NCBI RefSeq assembly: GCF_900115955.1
Contig: NZ_FOYL01000017.1
Coordinates: forward strand, 62,001-126,000
Source: Lentzea waywayandensis
GTDB lineage: Bacteria; Actinomycetota; Actinomycetes; Mycobacteriales; Pseudonocardiaceae
Length of the DNA: 64,000 bases
Direction: 5' to 3'
Below, piece after piece: positions 22,692-31,685 of this stretch; position 1 is the stretch's first letter, and the number at the start of each line of letters is the position of its first letter. A program made the translations under genes and the position numbers. Under the pieces are notes generated by a model that was not told the origin of the DNA, searched no databases, and worked only from the letters and a program-made list of their open reading frames with translations.

Positions 22692-23434
22692 CAGGGCCGT
22701 GGACGCGGGGGTGCCGTTCTCGTGGTTCACCGCGGACGAGGCCTACGGTCAGAACCCCGGTCTGCGGTCCTGGCTGGAAAAACGGGGTATCGCCTTCGCC
22801 ATGGCGATCCCGTGCAAGCAGGAACTCCCGACGGCCGCGGGAAAGCGACGGGCCGAGGTGCTGGCTCGGCTGGTGCCGAAGACGGCCTGGCAACGCCGCT
22901 CCTGCGGCGACGGCGCCAAGGGGCCACGGCTGTATGACTGGGCCCTGGTCGACGCCGGCGAACACCACAGTCTGCTGATCCGCCGCTCGCTCACCCCCAA
23001 CGCCAAGGGCGTCCGTGAGATCGCCTACTTCCTCTGCCACACACCGGATCCGGTCCCGTTGGACGTGCTGGTCCGGGTGGCCGGGAGCCGGTGGGCGGTC
23101 GAGGAATGCTTCCAGGCGGCAAAGAACGAGGTCGGCCTGGACCACTACCAGGTCCGCAAGTACGACGCCTGGTACCGGCATATCACCCTCGCGATGCTCG
23201 CCCAGGCCTTCCTCGCGGTCACCGCGAAGACGGAAAAGGGGCTCTGCAGACCGCGATGACGGCCTGATCCCGTTGAGTGTCAACGAGATCAGGCACCTGC
23301 ACGCCGCCCTGACCTGCACCCCGCACCCGCGCTCCCACATCGAAGCCTGGTCACATTGGCGACGACGCCACCAACACCGAGCCCAGCAATGCCACTACCA
23401 GCGACGACTCAAAGATCACGGCCTGCGGCTGTAG
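22692..23434 (+). pseudogene. IS701-like transposase, 5' truncated and frameshifted
   Basis: Downstream of IS-A the plus strand encodes the back half of an IS4/IS701-type transposase: FSWFTADEAYGQNPGLR (with DEAYG), a basic segment, HHSLLIRRSL and VEECFQAAKNEVGLDHYQVRKYDAWYRHITL (the YREK-like motif region). The frame ends at 23259, but the characteristic C terminus (LIPLSVNEIRHLHAAL ... WSHWRRRHQ) continues in another frame to 23434, so there is a frameshift near 23240. The 5' half was lost at the IS-A junction. Confidence 0.85.
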
Positions 23435-23436
23435 TA

Positions 23437-24147
23437 CTAACGGAGGAATTCCGGAGGATCCTCGGGAGGGAACTCCCCGGCAACGACCGCCGAGGAACGC
23501 TTCCAGGGAATTTCCGGAAAGCTGTCGATCACCTCGTCAATCGACGCCGCCACCACCGCGGACACCGAGACGTCGAACAACTCCCCCGGCGGCAGAGTCC
23601 GATCGCTCACGCTCTCCGAAATCTGGAGAAGCGCATCCGCTCCGACGAGAATCCGGGAATCCATCGACGGGCACGGCAGCTCCTGCAGCGGAAGTGGGCG
23701 GTAGCCGGAAACAATCCGGGACAACCTCCCCGCCGGGACGCCGGGCGCGTAGCACTGGTTCGAGGCCCCGATCGAGGTCTCCAGCACGGTCACGTGGAGG
23801 AGGAACTCGGACAGGGACTCTCCAATCGGCACCCAGTCCGAGCCCACCTCCCGGCCGAACACCGCGGGATCACCGTCGGACAAAGACGCCGCGAACTCCC
23901 AGGAACCCGCCCCGTCCGCCCAGAAGCTCAGCATTCCGGCCTCGAGCTCCGGAGGGTCCAGCGGCCCGCTGACCGCACAGATGTCAGCGGACCACCGGGA
24001 GGTGAGCTCGAACCAGGCCCTCAGCCGTGGCGGAAGCTCCGGCCGGGGGCGAGCCGGGAGATCCGGCTCGCCGTACCAACGCCTCAGGAACTTTTCGACA
24101 CTTCCCTCGGATATCGAAAGCAGTTCTTCCACGCGATCATTATGCAC
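23437..24147 (-). CDS. SUKH (SMI1/KNR4)-like immunity protein for the RHS toxin
   Basis: The acidic 236-residue protein starts four bases after the stop of the large RHS toxin gene, the usual place for the cognate immunity gene. It has features I associate with the SUKH superfamily: PPRLRAWFEL near residue 45, GMLSFWADGAGSWEFAA near 75, a DGDPAVFGRE turn and WVPIGESLSEFLLHVTVLE. Such proteins bind and block the toxin tip in the producing cell. GTG at 24147 is the start, as there is no earlier in-frame start outside the toxin gene. Family assignment is by pattern only, but position makes the role likely. Confidence 0.75.
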   Translation of the reverse strand: MHNDRVEELLSISEGSVEKFLRRWYGEPDLPARPRPELPPRLRAWFELTSRWSADICAVSGPLDPPELEAGMLSFWADGAGSWEFAASLSDGDPAVFGREVGSDWVPIGESLSEFLLHVTVLETSIGASNQCYAPGVPAGRLSRIVSGYRPLPLQELPCPSMDSRILVGADALLQISESVSDRTLPPGELFDVSVSAVVAASIDEVIDSFPEIPWKRSSAVVAGEFPPEDPPEFLR

Positions 24148-24151
24148 CCGG

Positions 24152-27100
24152 CTAGTTCGCGTTACCGACGAAAGGCCGCGTACCGACGGGCTTTCCGTTC
24201 ACGTACACCCACATCTTCACGCCTTCCGGAAGCATGTCCTCGATGTTCTCGAAGCACCCTCGGCGTCCTTTGCACATCTCGCCCTTGGCGTTCTGCACGT
24301 AGAGCACCGCTTTCCTGATCCCCGGATTGCTCCTCAGGAACGCCGCGGCGTGCGTCTCGACGTGGTCCTGGTTCTGCTTGGTCCGCCCGGGAAGGTTCTT
24401 GACCAGCTCAGAGTGACCGCCAGGACCGCTGGAGATCGGGAACTGCTCCGTGCCGACGTCGAGAATGCCGGTCGACCTGCGGTCCCAGTCCTTCGGCAGG
24501 TCGGCCGCCTCGTCCGCGAGGTTGGTGCCGCAGTTGTGCACCAGCAACGGCGTCGCACCGGCGAGCGCGTAGTACGTGCTCGTGCCGTTGATCGTCAGGT
24601 CGTACGTGCGCTGCGAGCCCGGGTAGGCACGCACCGCCGCGATCTGCACGAACGTCCCGGCAGCGGTCTTCAGCAGATCACCGGGCCGAAGATCGCCCGC
24701 GTCCACCCAGCGGCCGGCGGTCACCGACCAGAACGGGTGGTTGTCCGTCGCCGTGATCGTGGACTTGGACCCGTCCTCGGAGACCACGGTGATGTCCACA
24801 TAGGACTTGTCGTGGTCGGTGCGGATCGTGAAGTACACCTGCTGCGGTGCAGCGGACTTACCGGACTTCTCGTCGGCCGACTGGACCGTGTCGCCGGGCT
24901 GGACCTCCTCGATCGGCTTCGTCGTGCCGTCCTCGAGCAGCACCCGCGTACCGGCCGGGAAGCTGTGCTTGCGACCCGGACACGTCTCGGGTTTCTTCTT
25001 GGTCGCGGCCTTCGCCTTGGCCGCCGCGGCCTTCGCACGTTCAGCGGCCTGGGCAGCGGCCTTGCGCGCCGCTTCCTCCGCCGCCGCACGCAGCTTCGCG
25101 GCCTTCTCCGCCGCGGCCTTCGCTGCTGCCGCGGCCGCCGCGGCAGCAGCCTCCGCGGCCTTCTCCGCGCCCTGGATGATGGCGCGCGCCCACTTCAGCT
25201 CCTGGAAGAAGGTGACGACGGCCTTGCCCGCCTTGAAGATCGCGCCGATGATCTTGGGAGCCTTGAAGATCTTGCCCCACGGCAACGCCCCCACGACGAG
25301 CGAGACACATGCACCCAGGTCGCCCTTGAGGCAGTTCATGAGGTCGTTGATCCCCAGGAACTCCATCAGGATCTGACCGCCGGCCTCCAGGATCACGTCG
25401 AGCACGCTCTTGCTCTGGATCTGCTGGGCCTTCGCCACGTCCTCCGGGCTCGGCCCGGTCGGTTCGGTGGCGCCGTTCTCCAGCGTCGTGCCACCGCCGC
25501 CGCCCGCGTCGGCCACCGCGCCCGTCGGGTCGGTGAACGCCATCGGGTTGTTCTCCGCGTAGGCGTAGGCGGAGATCGCGGGTCCCGCCTGCGGCATCGG
25601 GTCGATCGAGGTGAACCGGCCGGTGTCCGGGTTGTAGTTGCGGGCCCGCAGGTAGTAGTTGCCCTCGCCGGAGCTGGAGTCCTGGTACTGGCCGGTGAAC
25701 TTCAGCGGGTTCGGCGGTCCTGCGGGCTCACCCGGCGTCAGGGTCGGTCCCTGGCGCGGGTTGCCGTACGGGTCGTAGTCGTAGCCCGCCAGCGGTTTCC
25801 CGTCCGGCGACAGCATGTTCGCGACGCCGCCGAGCCAGTCGTGCGTGTAGGAGTGCACTCCTGCGGCGGGGTCGATCAATGCCAGCGGCTCGTCGTCCGG
25901 GCCGTAGGCGAAGGTGCGCTTCTCAAGCACCCCACCGGAAGCATTGGTGGTGGTGTCCACCGCGATCTGCGGCAGCGTGCCGTTGACGTCCCACGACCAG
26001 CGCTTGGTGTTCTCACCGCTCGCCCCCGCGACCCGCAGACCCGCCGCGTCGTAGGAGAACGTCGTCTGCTGACCGCCGGCGTTCGTGGCCGTGGCGAGCG
26101 AGTTGTCCAGGTTGTAGGTGAACTTCTCGCGTCCCGCCTTGGTCTGGTTGCCGTTGAGGTCGTAGTCGTAGTCCGTGACCGTCGGGCTGCCACCGCGCGG
26201 ATCGAAGATCTTCTTGGTGAGCTGGTCCGCCGAGTCGTAGTGGTACCGGGTGACGTCGTCGCCCGCGGTGCCCGATCGCTTCTGCCACAAGCGGTTGCCG
26301 ACCAGGTCGTACTCGTAGTCGATCCGGCCCGCCGACGGCGTGTGCTTGCCGCAGTCCGCCGCCGCGTAGCACGCCGACGTCACGCGGTCCGCCTCGTCGT
26401 AGGCGTACGCCACCGACTCGGTCACGCCACCCCGAGTGGTGTCGACCTTCGTCGGGTTGCCGACCGGGTCGAGCGTGAGCTGGTACGAGGACACCGGGTC
26501 CTGCACGTCCGGTCGCGCCGGCCCGACCCGCTCGGTGCCGATGGCCGTCAACCGGCCCGCGTCGTCGTACGTCCGGTTCTCCGCCAGCCCGGTGGCGCCC
26601 GGCAGCGTCGTGCGCGTCCGCCGTCCTGCCACGTCGTAGCCGAAGCTCCACGTGGCACCGGCCGCCGTCACCTGTGTGACCCGGCCGTCCTTGTCGTAGT
26701 CCGACGTGACACGGGTGCCGTCCGGGTACTCGCGCGCGGTGATGTCTCCACGCACGTCGTACTCGTAGTTGAAGGTCTCCGTCCGGCCCGCCTCGCGACG
26801 GACGACCTTCTTGATCTGGTCCTCGTCGTCGTAGGTGACCTCACGCACGCCCAACGGGTCGCCGTAGGACGTGACACGGCTCTTGGCGTCGTAGCCCCAC
26901 GTGTAGACAGGGCCGCCAGTTCCCAGCGCACGGCGTTCGCGCCGGTTCACGATGTCGTAGGCGGTGACGACCGTGCGCTGGGCCCGTTCCTCGTCGGAGA
27001 GGTGTTCGCCCTGCCGCCTGGTGATCATCGTGACGACGTTCGACTCGGCGTCGTAGCCCGCTTCGGCCTTGCGTCCCAACGCGTCCACCGAGCCCACCGG

Positions 27101-30100
27101 GCGCCCCGCCCGGTCGTACTCGATGCGGGTGCTGTGGAAGTGAGGGTCCCGCACCGACTTCAGCAGACCGTCTTCGTAGTAGTCGTAGACGGTGGCGTTG
27201 ACGTCCGGCGCGTGCGGGTGGTACTTCGCATCCGCCTGGTGGATGCTGTGGACCTGGTCGTCCTCCCGGTAGCGGTAGCGCGTGACGTGGTTGTTGGCGT
27301 CGGTGACCGAGGTCATCCGGTTGTTCGCGTCCCAGGCCGTCGTCGTCGCGTGGTCGAGCGCGTTGATCAGCTTCGTGCGGTTGCCGGCGAGGTCGTACTC
27401 GAGGTGGCTGGTGAACTTCTCCTTGTCCGCACCGAGCACGTTGCCGCGCGGCTCGGTGGTCGCGGCGAGCAGACCGTCGTCGGTGTACTCCCACGTCGTC
27501 TTGCCACCGGAGGCGTCGGTCCGGCTGATCTTGTTGCCGGCCTCGTCGTAGGTGAACTTCGAGGAGTTGCCGCCCGCGTCGGTCTGCGAGGTCTGCCGGC
27601 CGTTGCGGTCGTAGCCCATCGTGATCTCACGGCCGAGCGCGTCCGTCGCCGAGGTGACCTGCCCCGTGTTGTCCCGCCGGTTGGACGAGGTCTTGTTGAA
27701 CTCGTCCACAGTGGACGTCGTGCGGTCGAGCTCGTCGACCTTGATGTCCTTGTGCACGACCTGCCCGCCCGGATACGGCCGGGACATGCGGACCAGGTTG
27801 TCGTTCGCGTCGTAGCGGTACGTGGTGGTGAAGTCCGCCGGGTTCGCGCCGGGCACGTTCCCGCGCGGCGACGTGGTCGACTGCAGCAGCCCCTTGGCGT
27901 TGTACGCGTACGACGTGACGAGGTCGGGACCGTCGCCGCGCATCTCGATCCGCGACGCCGCGCGCCTGCCCGCGTTGGTGTAGGCGATGGACATCGTCTT
28001 GCGGGGGTCGGTCACCGCGTCGAGGCGGCCGTTGTCGAGGTAGCGGTTGCGCACCTCGACGCCCTCGGGGTTGATCGTCGCCCTGGGCCTGCCCACCTCG
28101 TCGTAGAAGGTGCGGTACGAGTGGTGCTTGCCCGGTTCCCGCACCTCGACGATCTGGTCCTGCTCGTCGTAGGCCGTCTTGGTGGTGTAGTCCCAGCGGT
28201 TCGCACTGGGGACCGTGCCGCGCGGATCAGTCTCCGCAACGCGACGCCCGGTCTTGTCGTACCCGAGCTCGGAACGCCTGCCCTCCGGCGAGACGACGGC
28301 GGCGAGCAGACCCGAGTTCTGCTGCCCGGCGGCGAAGTACTCGTACTTCGTCACCTTGCCGCGCTGGTCGGTCGTGCTGATGCGCAGGCCGCGGTCGTCG
28401 TAGGCGTGGGTGATCGAGTGGTTCTCCGCGTCCGTGCTGCGGATCAGCTCGTCGAACTCGTTGTACGTGTTCTTCCAGACGTTGCCGTTCGCGTCGGTGA
28501 ACTCGATGGGGTTGTTGCGCGCGTCGTACTTCGTCTTCTCGTCAAACTTCATCGGCTGCGGTGCGCGACGCGTGACCGGGTTGCCGTTGAGGTCGTACAA
28601 CGACTCGTGCTGGTTGTGGCTGCCGTTGACGACCAACGCGCGGTTCAGCGACTTGTCGTAGCGGTGGTTGTCCGTGTCACCGGCTCCACGGCGCGTGTAC
28701 AGCAGCACGTTGCCGCGATAGCCGTCGCGCACGATCACGCCGTCCGCGTCCGTGGTGGTGGACTCCTGCGTCTCGCCGTTCCACGCGAACGAGGTGGCGT
28801 TGCCCAGCGCGTCGAGCTGCTTCACGACACGGCCGTCGGCGCCGTACTCGTTGCGGATCAGGATGATCCGCTTGTGGTCCTGCGGGCTGTGCACCTCGGT
28901 CAACCGGCCGTCGGCGCCGTAGCCGTACTTCCACTTGAACCCGCGGGCGTCCTTGAACGCCTTCAGGCGCCCGGAATCGTCGTAGTCGTAGAACGTCTTG
29001 CGGTGGTCGGGCAGCTGGATCCAGCGGATGCGCTCGTTCTCGACCCGCACCTTCACGACGCGGCCGGACGGGTCGGTGATCTCGACGCCCTCACCGGTGT
29101 ACGCGAGCCTCGTCGCGACGCCCCGCGGCGTGCGCACCGCGATCAGCCTGCCCTGGCCGTCGAACTCGTACGTGATCTGGTTGAGGGTGACCAGCTCCCA
29201 GCCGGTCGCGGTCTTGCGCAACGCCGACCGAACGCCCGGCGGACGCTGGAAACCACCGCCGTCGGCGTTCTTGTAGAGCACCTGCGCGCCGTCGTCCGCG
29301 AGCACCATCGCGCCCTGCTCGGTCGGCGTCACGCGCATGTTGTACGACCAGGCCCAGCCCGGCCCGAACGGCCCGGGAACCGTGAGGCTGGACGAGTACA
29401 CGCGGTTCGAGACGAACGGGATGCCGAACGACGCCATGGAGAGGTCCGGCTCGACCCGGCTGTAGGACCCGGTCGCGGTGTTGACGCCGTCACCGCGGAA
29501 CGCCGGCCGCGCGCCGGTGCTGCTCAACGCCACACCGCAGCCGCACCCGGACACCTGCTCGACCGGCAGCGGATCCGGCAGCTCGGTGGTGCGCGGCCTG
29601 CTCACCGCACTCGGCTTGGACACGAGTTCGCCGCCCTCGTCCAGCACGGCGGCGATCGTGACGAAGTAGTCCTTCTCGCGGTCGAGCACCCAGCCGTCAG
29701 CGGCACCGAACGACCGGCAGAACTGCCGAACAGCTCCACATCGGACGCTCAGGTCGGACCGCGGCAGCGTCGTCGAGGCCTGCTCGGTGCCGCCCGCCTC
29801 GAACAGCCTGACGCGCCACGACTGCCACGGCCGAGGATCGTCCTTGACGTCGAAGTACGCCACCAGCGAGGTGTCGCCGAGCACGAAACCCGACCGCAGC
29901 TCCACGTTGGCGAAGACCTCGTCCTCCGCGGCCCTGACCTGGGCGAGCCTCGCACCGTCCACTTTGGCCGGTGCACCGCCGGCTTTCACGCCGTGCGGCA
30001 CCACCGGAGGCCACTTGTCCGGCGGCACCGCCTCGTCCGGCCTTGCCGAAGCAGGCGCCGGCCGATCCACCGGCCCGGCACCCGCGGTCACTCCGGGCAC

Positions 30101-30208
30101 GGCTCCAGCCGCCGTCCCGTACGTCACTGCCTGAAGCATGCTCGCGCCCACCACCAGGACACAGCTCAGCGCAATCAGGCGCGCCCGGCGCGCCGCTCGA
30201 ACCCCCAC
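24152..30208 (-). CDS. Secreted RHS/YD-repeat polymorphic toxin with Hint domain and DddA/SCP1.201-like deaminase tip
   Basis: This 2018-residue exoprotein starts at GTG 30208, preceded by AGGGGGA; the next residues (RAARRARLIALSCVLVVGAS) form a signal peptide or anchor. Tens of YD repeats form the shell, closing with the RHS core signature DPMPQAGPAISAYAYAENNP. An alanine/lysine coiled segment follows, then a Hint autoprocessing domain (about 1745-1892, from FPAGTRVLLEDG to LLVHNC). The last 125 residues match double-stranded-DNA cytidine deaminase toxins: HVETHAAAFLR (HxE), CKGRRGC (zinc cysteines), MLPEGVKMWVY and the ending FVGNAN, close to DddA. The Hint domain should release this tip, which deaminates cytosine in target DNA. 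The SUKH-like gene directly downstream should protect the producer. The gene runs uninterrupted and looks functional. Confidence 0.93.
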   Translation of the reverse strand: MGVRAARRARLIALSCVLVVGASMLQAVTYGTAAGAVPGVTAGAGPVDRPAPASARPDEAVPPDKWPPVVPHGVKAGGAPAKVDGARLAQVRAAEDEVFANVELRSGFVLGDTSLVAYFDVKDDPRPWQSWRVRLFEAGGTEQASTTLPRSDLSVRCGAVRQFCRSFGAADGWVLDREKDYFVTIAAVLDEGGELVSKPSAVSRPRTTELPDPLPVEQVSGCGCGVALSSTGARPAFRGDGVNTATGSYSRVEPDLSMASFGIPFVSNRVYSSSLTVPGPFGPGWAWSYNMRVTPTEQGAMVLADDGAQVLYKNADGGGFQRPPGVRSALRKTATGWELVTLNQITYEFDGQGRLIAVRTPRGVATRLAYTGEGVEITDPSGRVVKVRVENERIRWIQLPDHRKTFYDYDDSGRLKAFKDARGFKWKYGYGADGRLTEVHSPQDHKRIILIRNEYGADGRVVKQLDALGNATSFAWNGETQESTTTDADGVIVRDGYRGNVLLYTRRGAGDTDNHRYDKSLNRALVVNGSHNQHESLYDLNGNPVTRRAPQPMKFDEKTKYDARNNPIEFTDANGNVWKNTYNEFDELIRSTDAENHSITHAYDDRGLRISTTDQRGKVTKYEYFAAGQQNSGLLAAVVSPEGRRSELGYDKTGRRVAETDPRGTVPSANRWDYTTKTAYDEQDQIVEVREPGKHHSYRTFYDEVGRPRATINPEGVEVRNRYLDNGRLDAVTDPRKTMSIAYTNAGRRAASRIEMRGDGPDLVTSYAYNAKGLLQSTTSPRGNVPGANPADFTTTYRYDANDNLVRMSRPYPGGQVVHKDIKVDELDRTTSTVDEFNKTSSNRRDNTGQVTSATDALGREITMGYDRNGRQTSQTDAGGNSSKFTYDEAGNKISRTDASGGKTTWEYTDDGLLAATTEPRGNVLGADKEKFTSHLEYDLAGNRTKLINALDHATTTAWDANNRMTSVTDANNHVTRYRYREDDQVHSIHQADAKYHPHAPDVNATVYDYYEDGLLKSVRDPHFHSTRIEYDRAGRPVGSVDALGRKAEAGYDAESNVVTMITRRQGEHLSDEERAQRTVVTAYDIVNRRERRALGTGGPVYTWGYDAKSRVTSYGDPLGVREVTYDDEDQIKKVVRREAGRTETFNYEYDVRGDITAREYPDGTRVTSDYDKDGRVTQVTAAGATWSFGYDVAGRRTRTTLPGATGLAENRTYDDAGRLTAIGTERVGPARPDVQDPVSSYQLTLDPVGNPTKVDTTRGGVTESVAYAYDEADRVTSACYAAADCGKHTPSAGRIDYEYDLVGNRLWQKRSGTAGDDVTRYHYDSADQLTKKIFDPRGGSPTVTDYDYDLNGNQTKAGREKFTYNLDNSLATATNAGGQQTTFSYDAAGLRVAGASGENTKRWSWDVNGTLPQIAVDTTTNASGGVLEKRTFAYGPDDEPLALIDPAAGVHSYTHDWLGGVANMLSPDGKPLAGYDYDPYGNPRQGPTLTPGEPAGPPNPLKFTGQYQDSSSGEGNYYLRARNYNPDTGRFTSIDPMPQAGPAISAYAYAENNPMAFTDPTGAVADAGGGGGTTLENGATEPTGPSPEDVAKAQQIQSKSVLDVILEAGGQILMEFLGINDLMNCLKGDLGACVSLVVGALPWGKIFKAPKIIGAIFKAGKAVVTFFQELKWARAIIQGAEKAAEAAAAAAAAAAKAAAEKAAKLRAAAEEAARKAAAQAAERAKAAAAKAKAATKKKPETCPGRKHSFPAGTRVLLEDGTTKPIEEVQPGDTVQSADEKSGKSAAPQQVYFTIRTDHDKSYVDITVVSEDGSKSTITATDNHPFWSVTAGRWVDAGDLRPGDLLKTAAGTFVQIAAVRAYPGSQRTYDLTINGTSTYYALAGATPLLVHNCGTNLADEAADLPKDWDRRSTGILDVGTEQFPISSGPGGHSELVKNLPGRTKQNQDHVETHAAAFLRSNPGIRKAVLYVQNAKGEMCKGRRGCFENIEDMLPEGVKMWVYVNGKPVGTRPFVGNAN

Positions 30209-30409
30209 AGTTCCCCCTGCCCCAAGGTGTCGCCCGTTCGCGTCAACGCCGGTCACGACTTCCCCGAGGTGACCCAGAACAATGCGCGATACGAATCGGA
30301 CGCGTGTTTTCCCATCCTTCCTAGCGGTATCGGAAGAACGGCAAAACACCCATTCGGGGGAGTTCGGATATTCCGGGCCGCACAGAAACCCGGATATTCC
30401 CGAAAAGGA

Positions 30410-30675
30410 TCAGTGATTCAGATCGGTGCGCAAAGCGGCCGCCCCGCGCAGGTATACGTGCTTCACCGACGAGCGCGGCAGATCGGTTTCCACGTGCGCC
30501 AGCAGCCTGATCACGCGCGGCATCGCACCGGGCACCGCGATTTCGGTGGCCGAGAGCAGCGGCACGTCGGAAAGCCCCGCCTGGCGTGCCACGTAGGCCG
30601 GGAACTCGGATGTGAGGTCGGGTGTGGCGGTGAGGACGACGCTGATCAGGTCGTCGGATGTCAGGCTGTTGCTGG
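30410..30675 (-). pseudogene. aroH: Chorismate mutase (AroH type), 5'-truncated fragment
   Basis: The frame ending at 30410 encodes the last 88 or so residues of a Bacillus-type chorismate mutase: LTSDDLISVVLTATPDLTSEFP, VPLLSATEIAVPGAMPRVIRLLAHVE and KHVYLRGAAALRTDL. The first 30-40 residues, including the conserved N-terminal RGA segment, are replaced near 30675 by the start of an unrelated gene. It is a deletion scar, not a working gene. Confidence 0.8.
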
Positions 30676-30987
30676 AGAGCACGCCTCGACGACCGGGAGC
30701 CCGTAACGCGCATACGGGCCGACGGTGGTGGCGAGCACTCGCGTCGACGCGGCCAGCGCCGCCAGCGCGACCGGGTCCCCCGAGTCGGCGACGACCAGCG
30801 GCCACTCCCGCGCCGCCGCAGGCAGCGTGGCCCTGGTGGCGGCGAGCTTGTCCGCGGACCGCCCGGCCAGCGCGAACCGTACGCCCTCGGGGGCGTGCCG
30901 GGCCAGGTATGCGGCGGTCAGCGCCCCAACGAACCCGGTGGCGCCGTAGACGACGACGTCGTGCTCACGATTTATGGCCGTCAGCAT
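30676..30987 (-). pseudogene. Saccharopine dehydrogenase-like NAD(P)-binding protein, N-terminal fragment
   Basis: From ATG 30987 the frame encodes a Rossmann start (DVVVYGATGFVGALTAAYLARHAP, then FALAGRSADKL) and RVLATTVGPYARYGLPVVEAC, the N-terminal quarter of a trans-acting enoyl reductase or saccharopine dehydrogenase-type protein. At about 30675 it joins the chorismate mutase 3' fragment in a different frame and stops at 30661. The two gene ends were fused by a deletion. Confidence 0.75.
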
Positions 30988-31063
30988 GCCCCCCGGCTCC
31001 GGCCACCGCGCCGGTCGGGTGGCCTGGGCGAGGTATGGGAGAAACACGATCTTGTTCTCTTAT

Positions 31064-31488
31064 GGGGTGCCAAAAACATGGCTCAACGTGCCTGACCTGC
31101 GGATCACGCTTATGCAGGTTCGTCCTCGTTGATCAAGCCGCCAAGCACTCGCCGACGACGTACGGATCTACAGCCTGGGTCTCCGGTCGGGTGATCGGGT
31201 TGTAGTGGGATACGTAGCGGAACAGCACTGACGTCAGGTGCCGCTGGTTGACGAACAGCAGCCGGTCGGTGAGCTCTCGTCTGACAGTGCCGACAAACCG
31301 TTCCGCGTGGCAGTTAGCCCGCAAACACCTCGGCGGGATCTTCACAACGTCAATGCCGGCGTCCGCGAGAACCGAGTCGAACAAAGACGAGATACAGCAG
31401 TCGCAGCGCCACGCCCACGATCATGCCTGCATGATGACAGAACCTGATCACCGCAGGTCAGCGTGTGGCTGCAGAGTTCTGGCACCCC
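31064..31488. mobile_element. IS-B internal-deletion derivative with both ends
   Basis: The 425-bp element has IS-B termini GGGGTGCC (31064) and GGCACCCC (ending 31488), inverted. On the minus strand the transposase start ([18 protein letters not shown]) runs directly into its C-terminal part (FDSVLADAGIDVVKIPPRCLRANCHAERFVGTVRREL), so about 750 bp of the middle are missing. It is a non-autonomous, MITE-like derivative that a full IS-B could still mobilise. Confidence 0.75.
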
Positions 31489-31685
31489 ACACCATGGACG
31501 CGAACAAGCACTCGCCGCACGTCAGGACGTCCTCGAGCACGAGGACATGATCAGCCGAAAACAAGCGCTCGCCGACGCTCGACCCGGCGGATTCGAAAAA
31601 TACCGAATTCGCACGTGGCTCGTAGGCGCCCTGAATGACGACGAAGATGAGTAAGAAACGAACTAGTTGAGCTTTCCTGCGCAAC

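Noticed and set aside
22465-22692. Upstream extension of the IS701-like gene into IS-A
   Set aside because: The frame is open by chance through the inverted repeat; the residues before the IS-A edge do not resemble a transposase.
24985-25190. Alanine-rich repeat in the RHS protein as a possible DNA repeat array
   Set aside because: The GCC-rich repetition reflects an Ala/Lys coiled segment in frame; there are no regular direct repeats with spacers, so it is not a CRISPR or minisatellite.
23981-30706. A 2241-codon plus-strand frame opposite the RHS gene
   Set aside because: It is an antisense shadow produced by GC-rich codon bias; composition is dominated by Arg, Val and Leu with no recognisable domain, while the minus strand has clear YD repeats.
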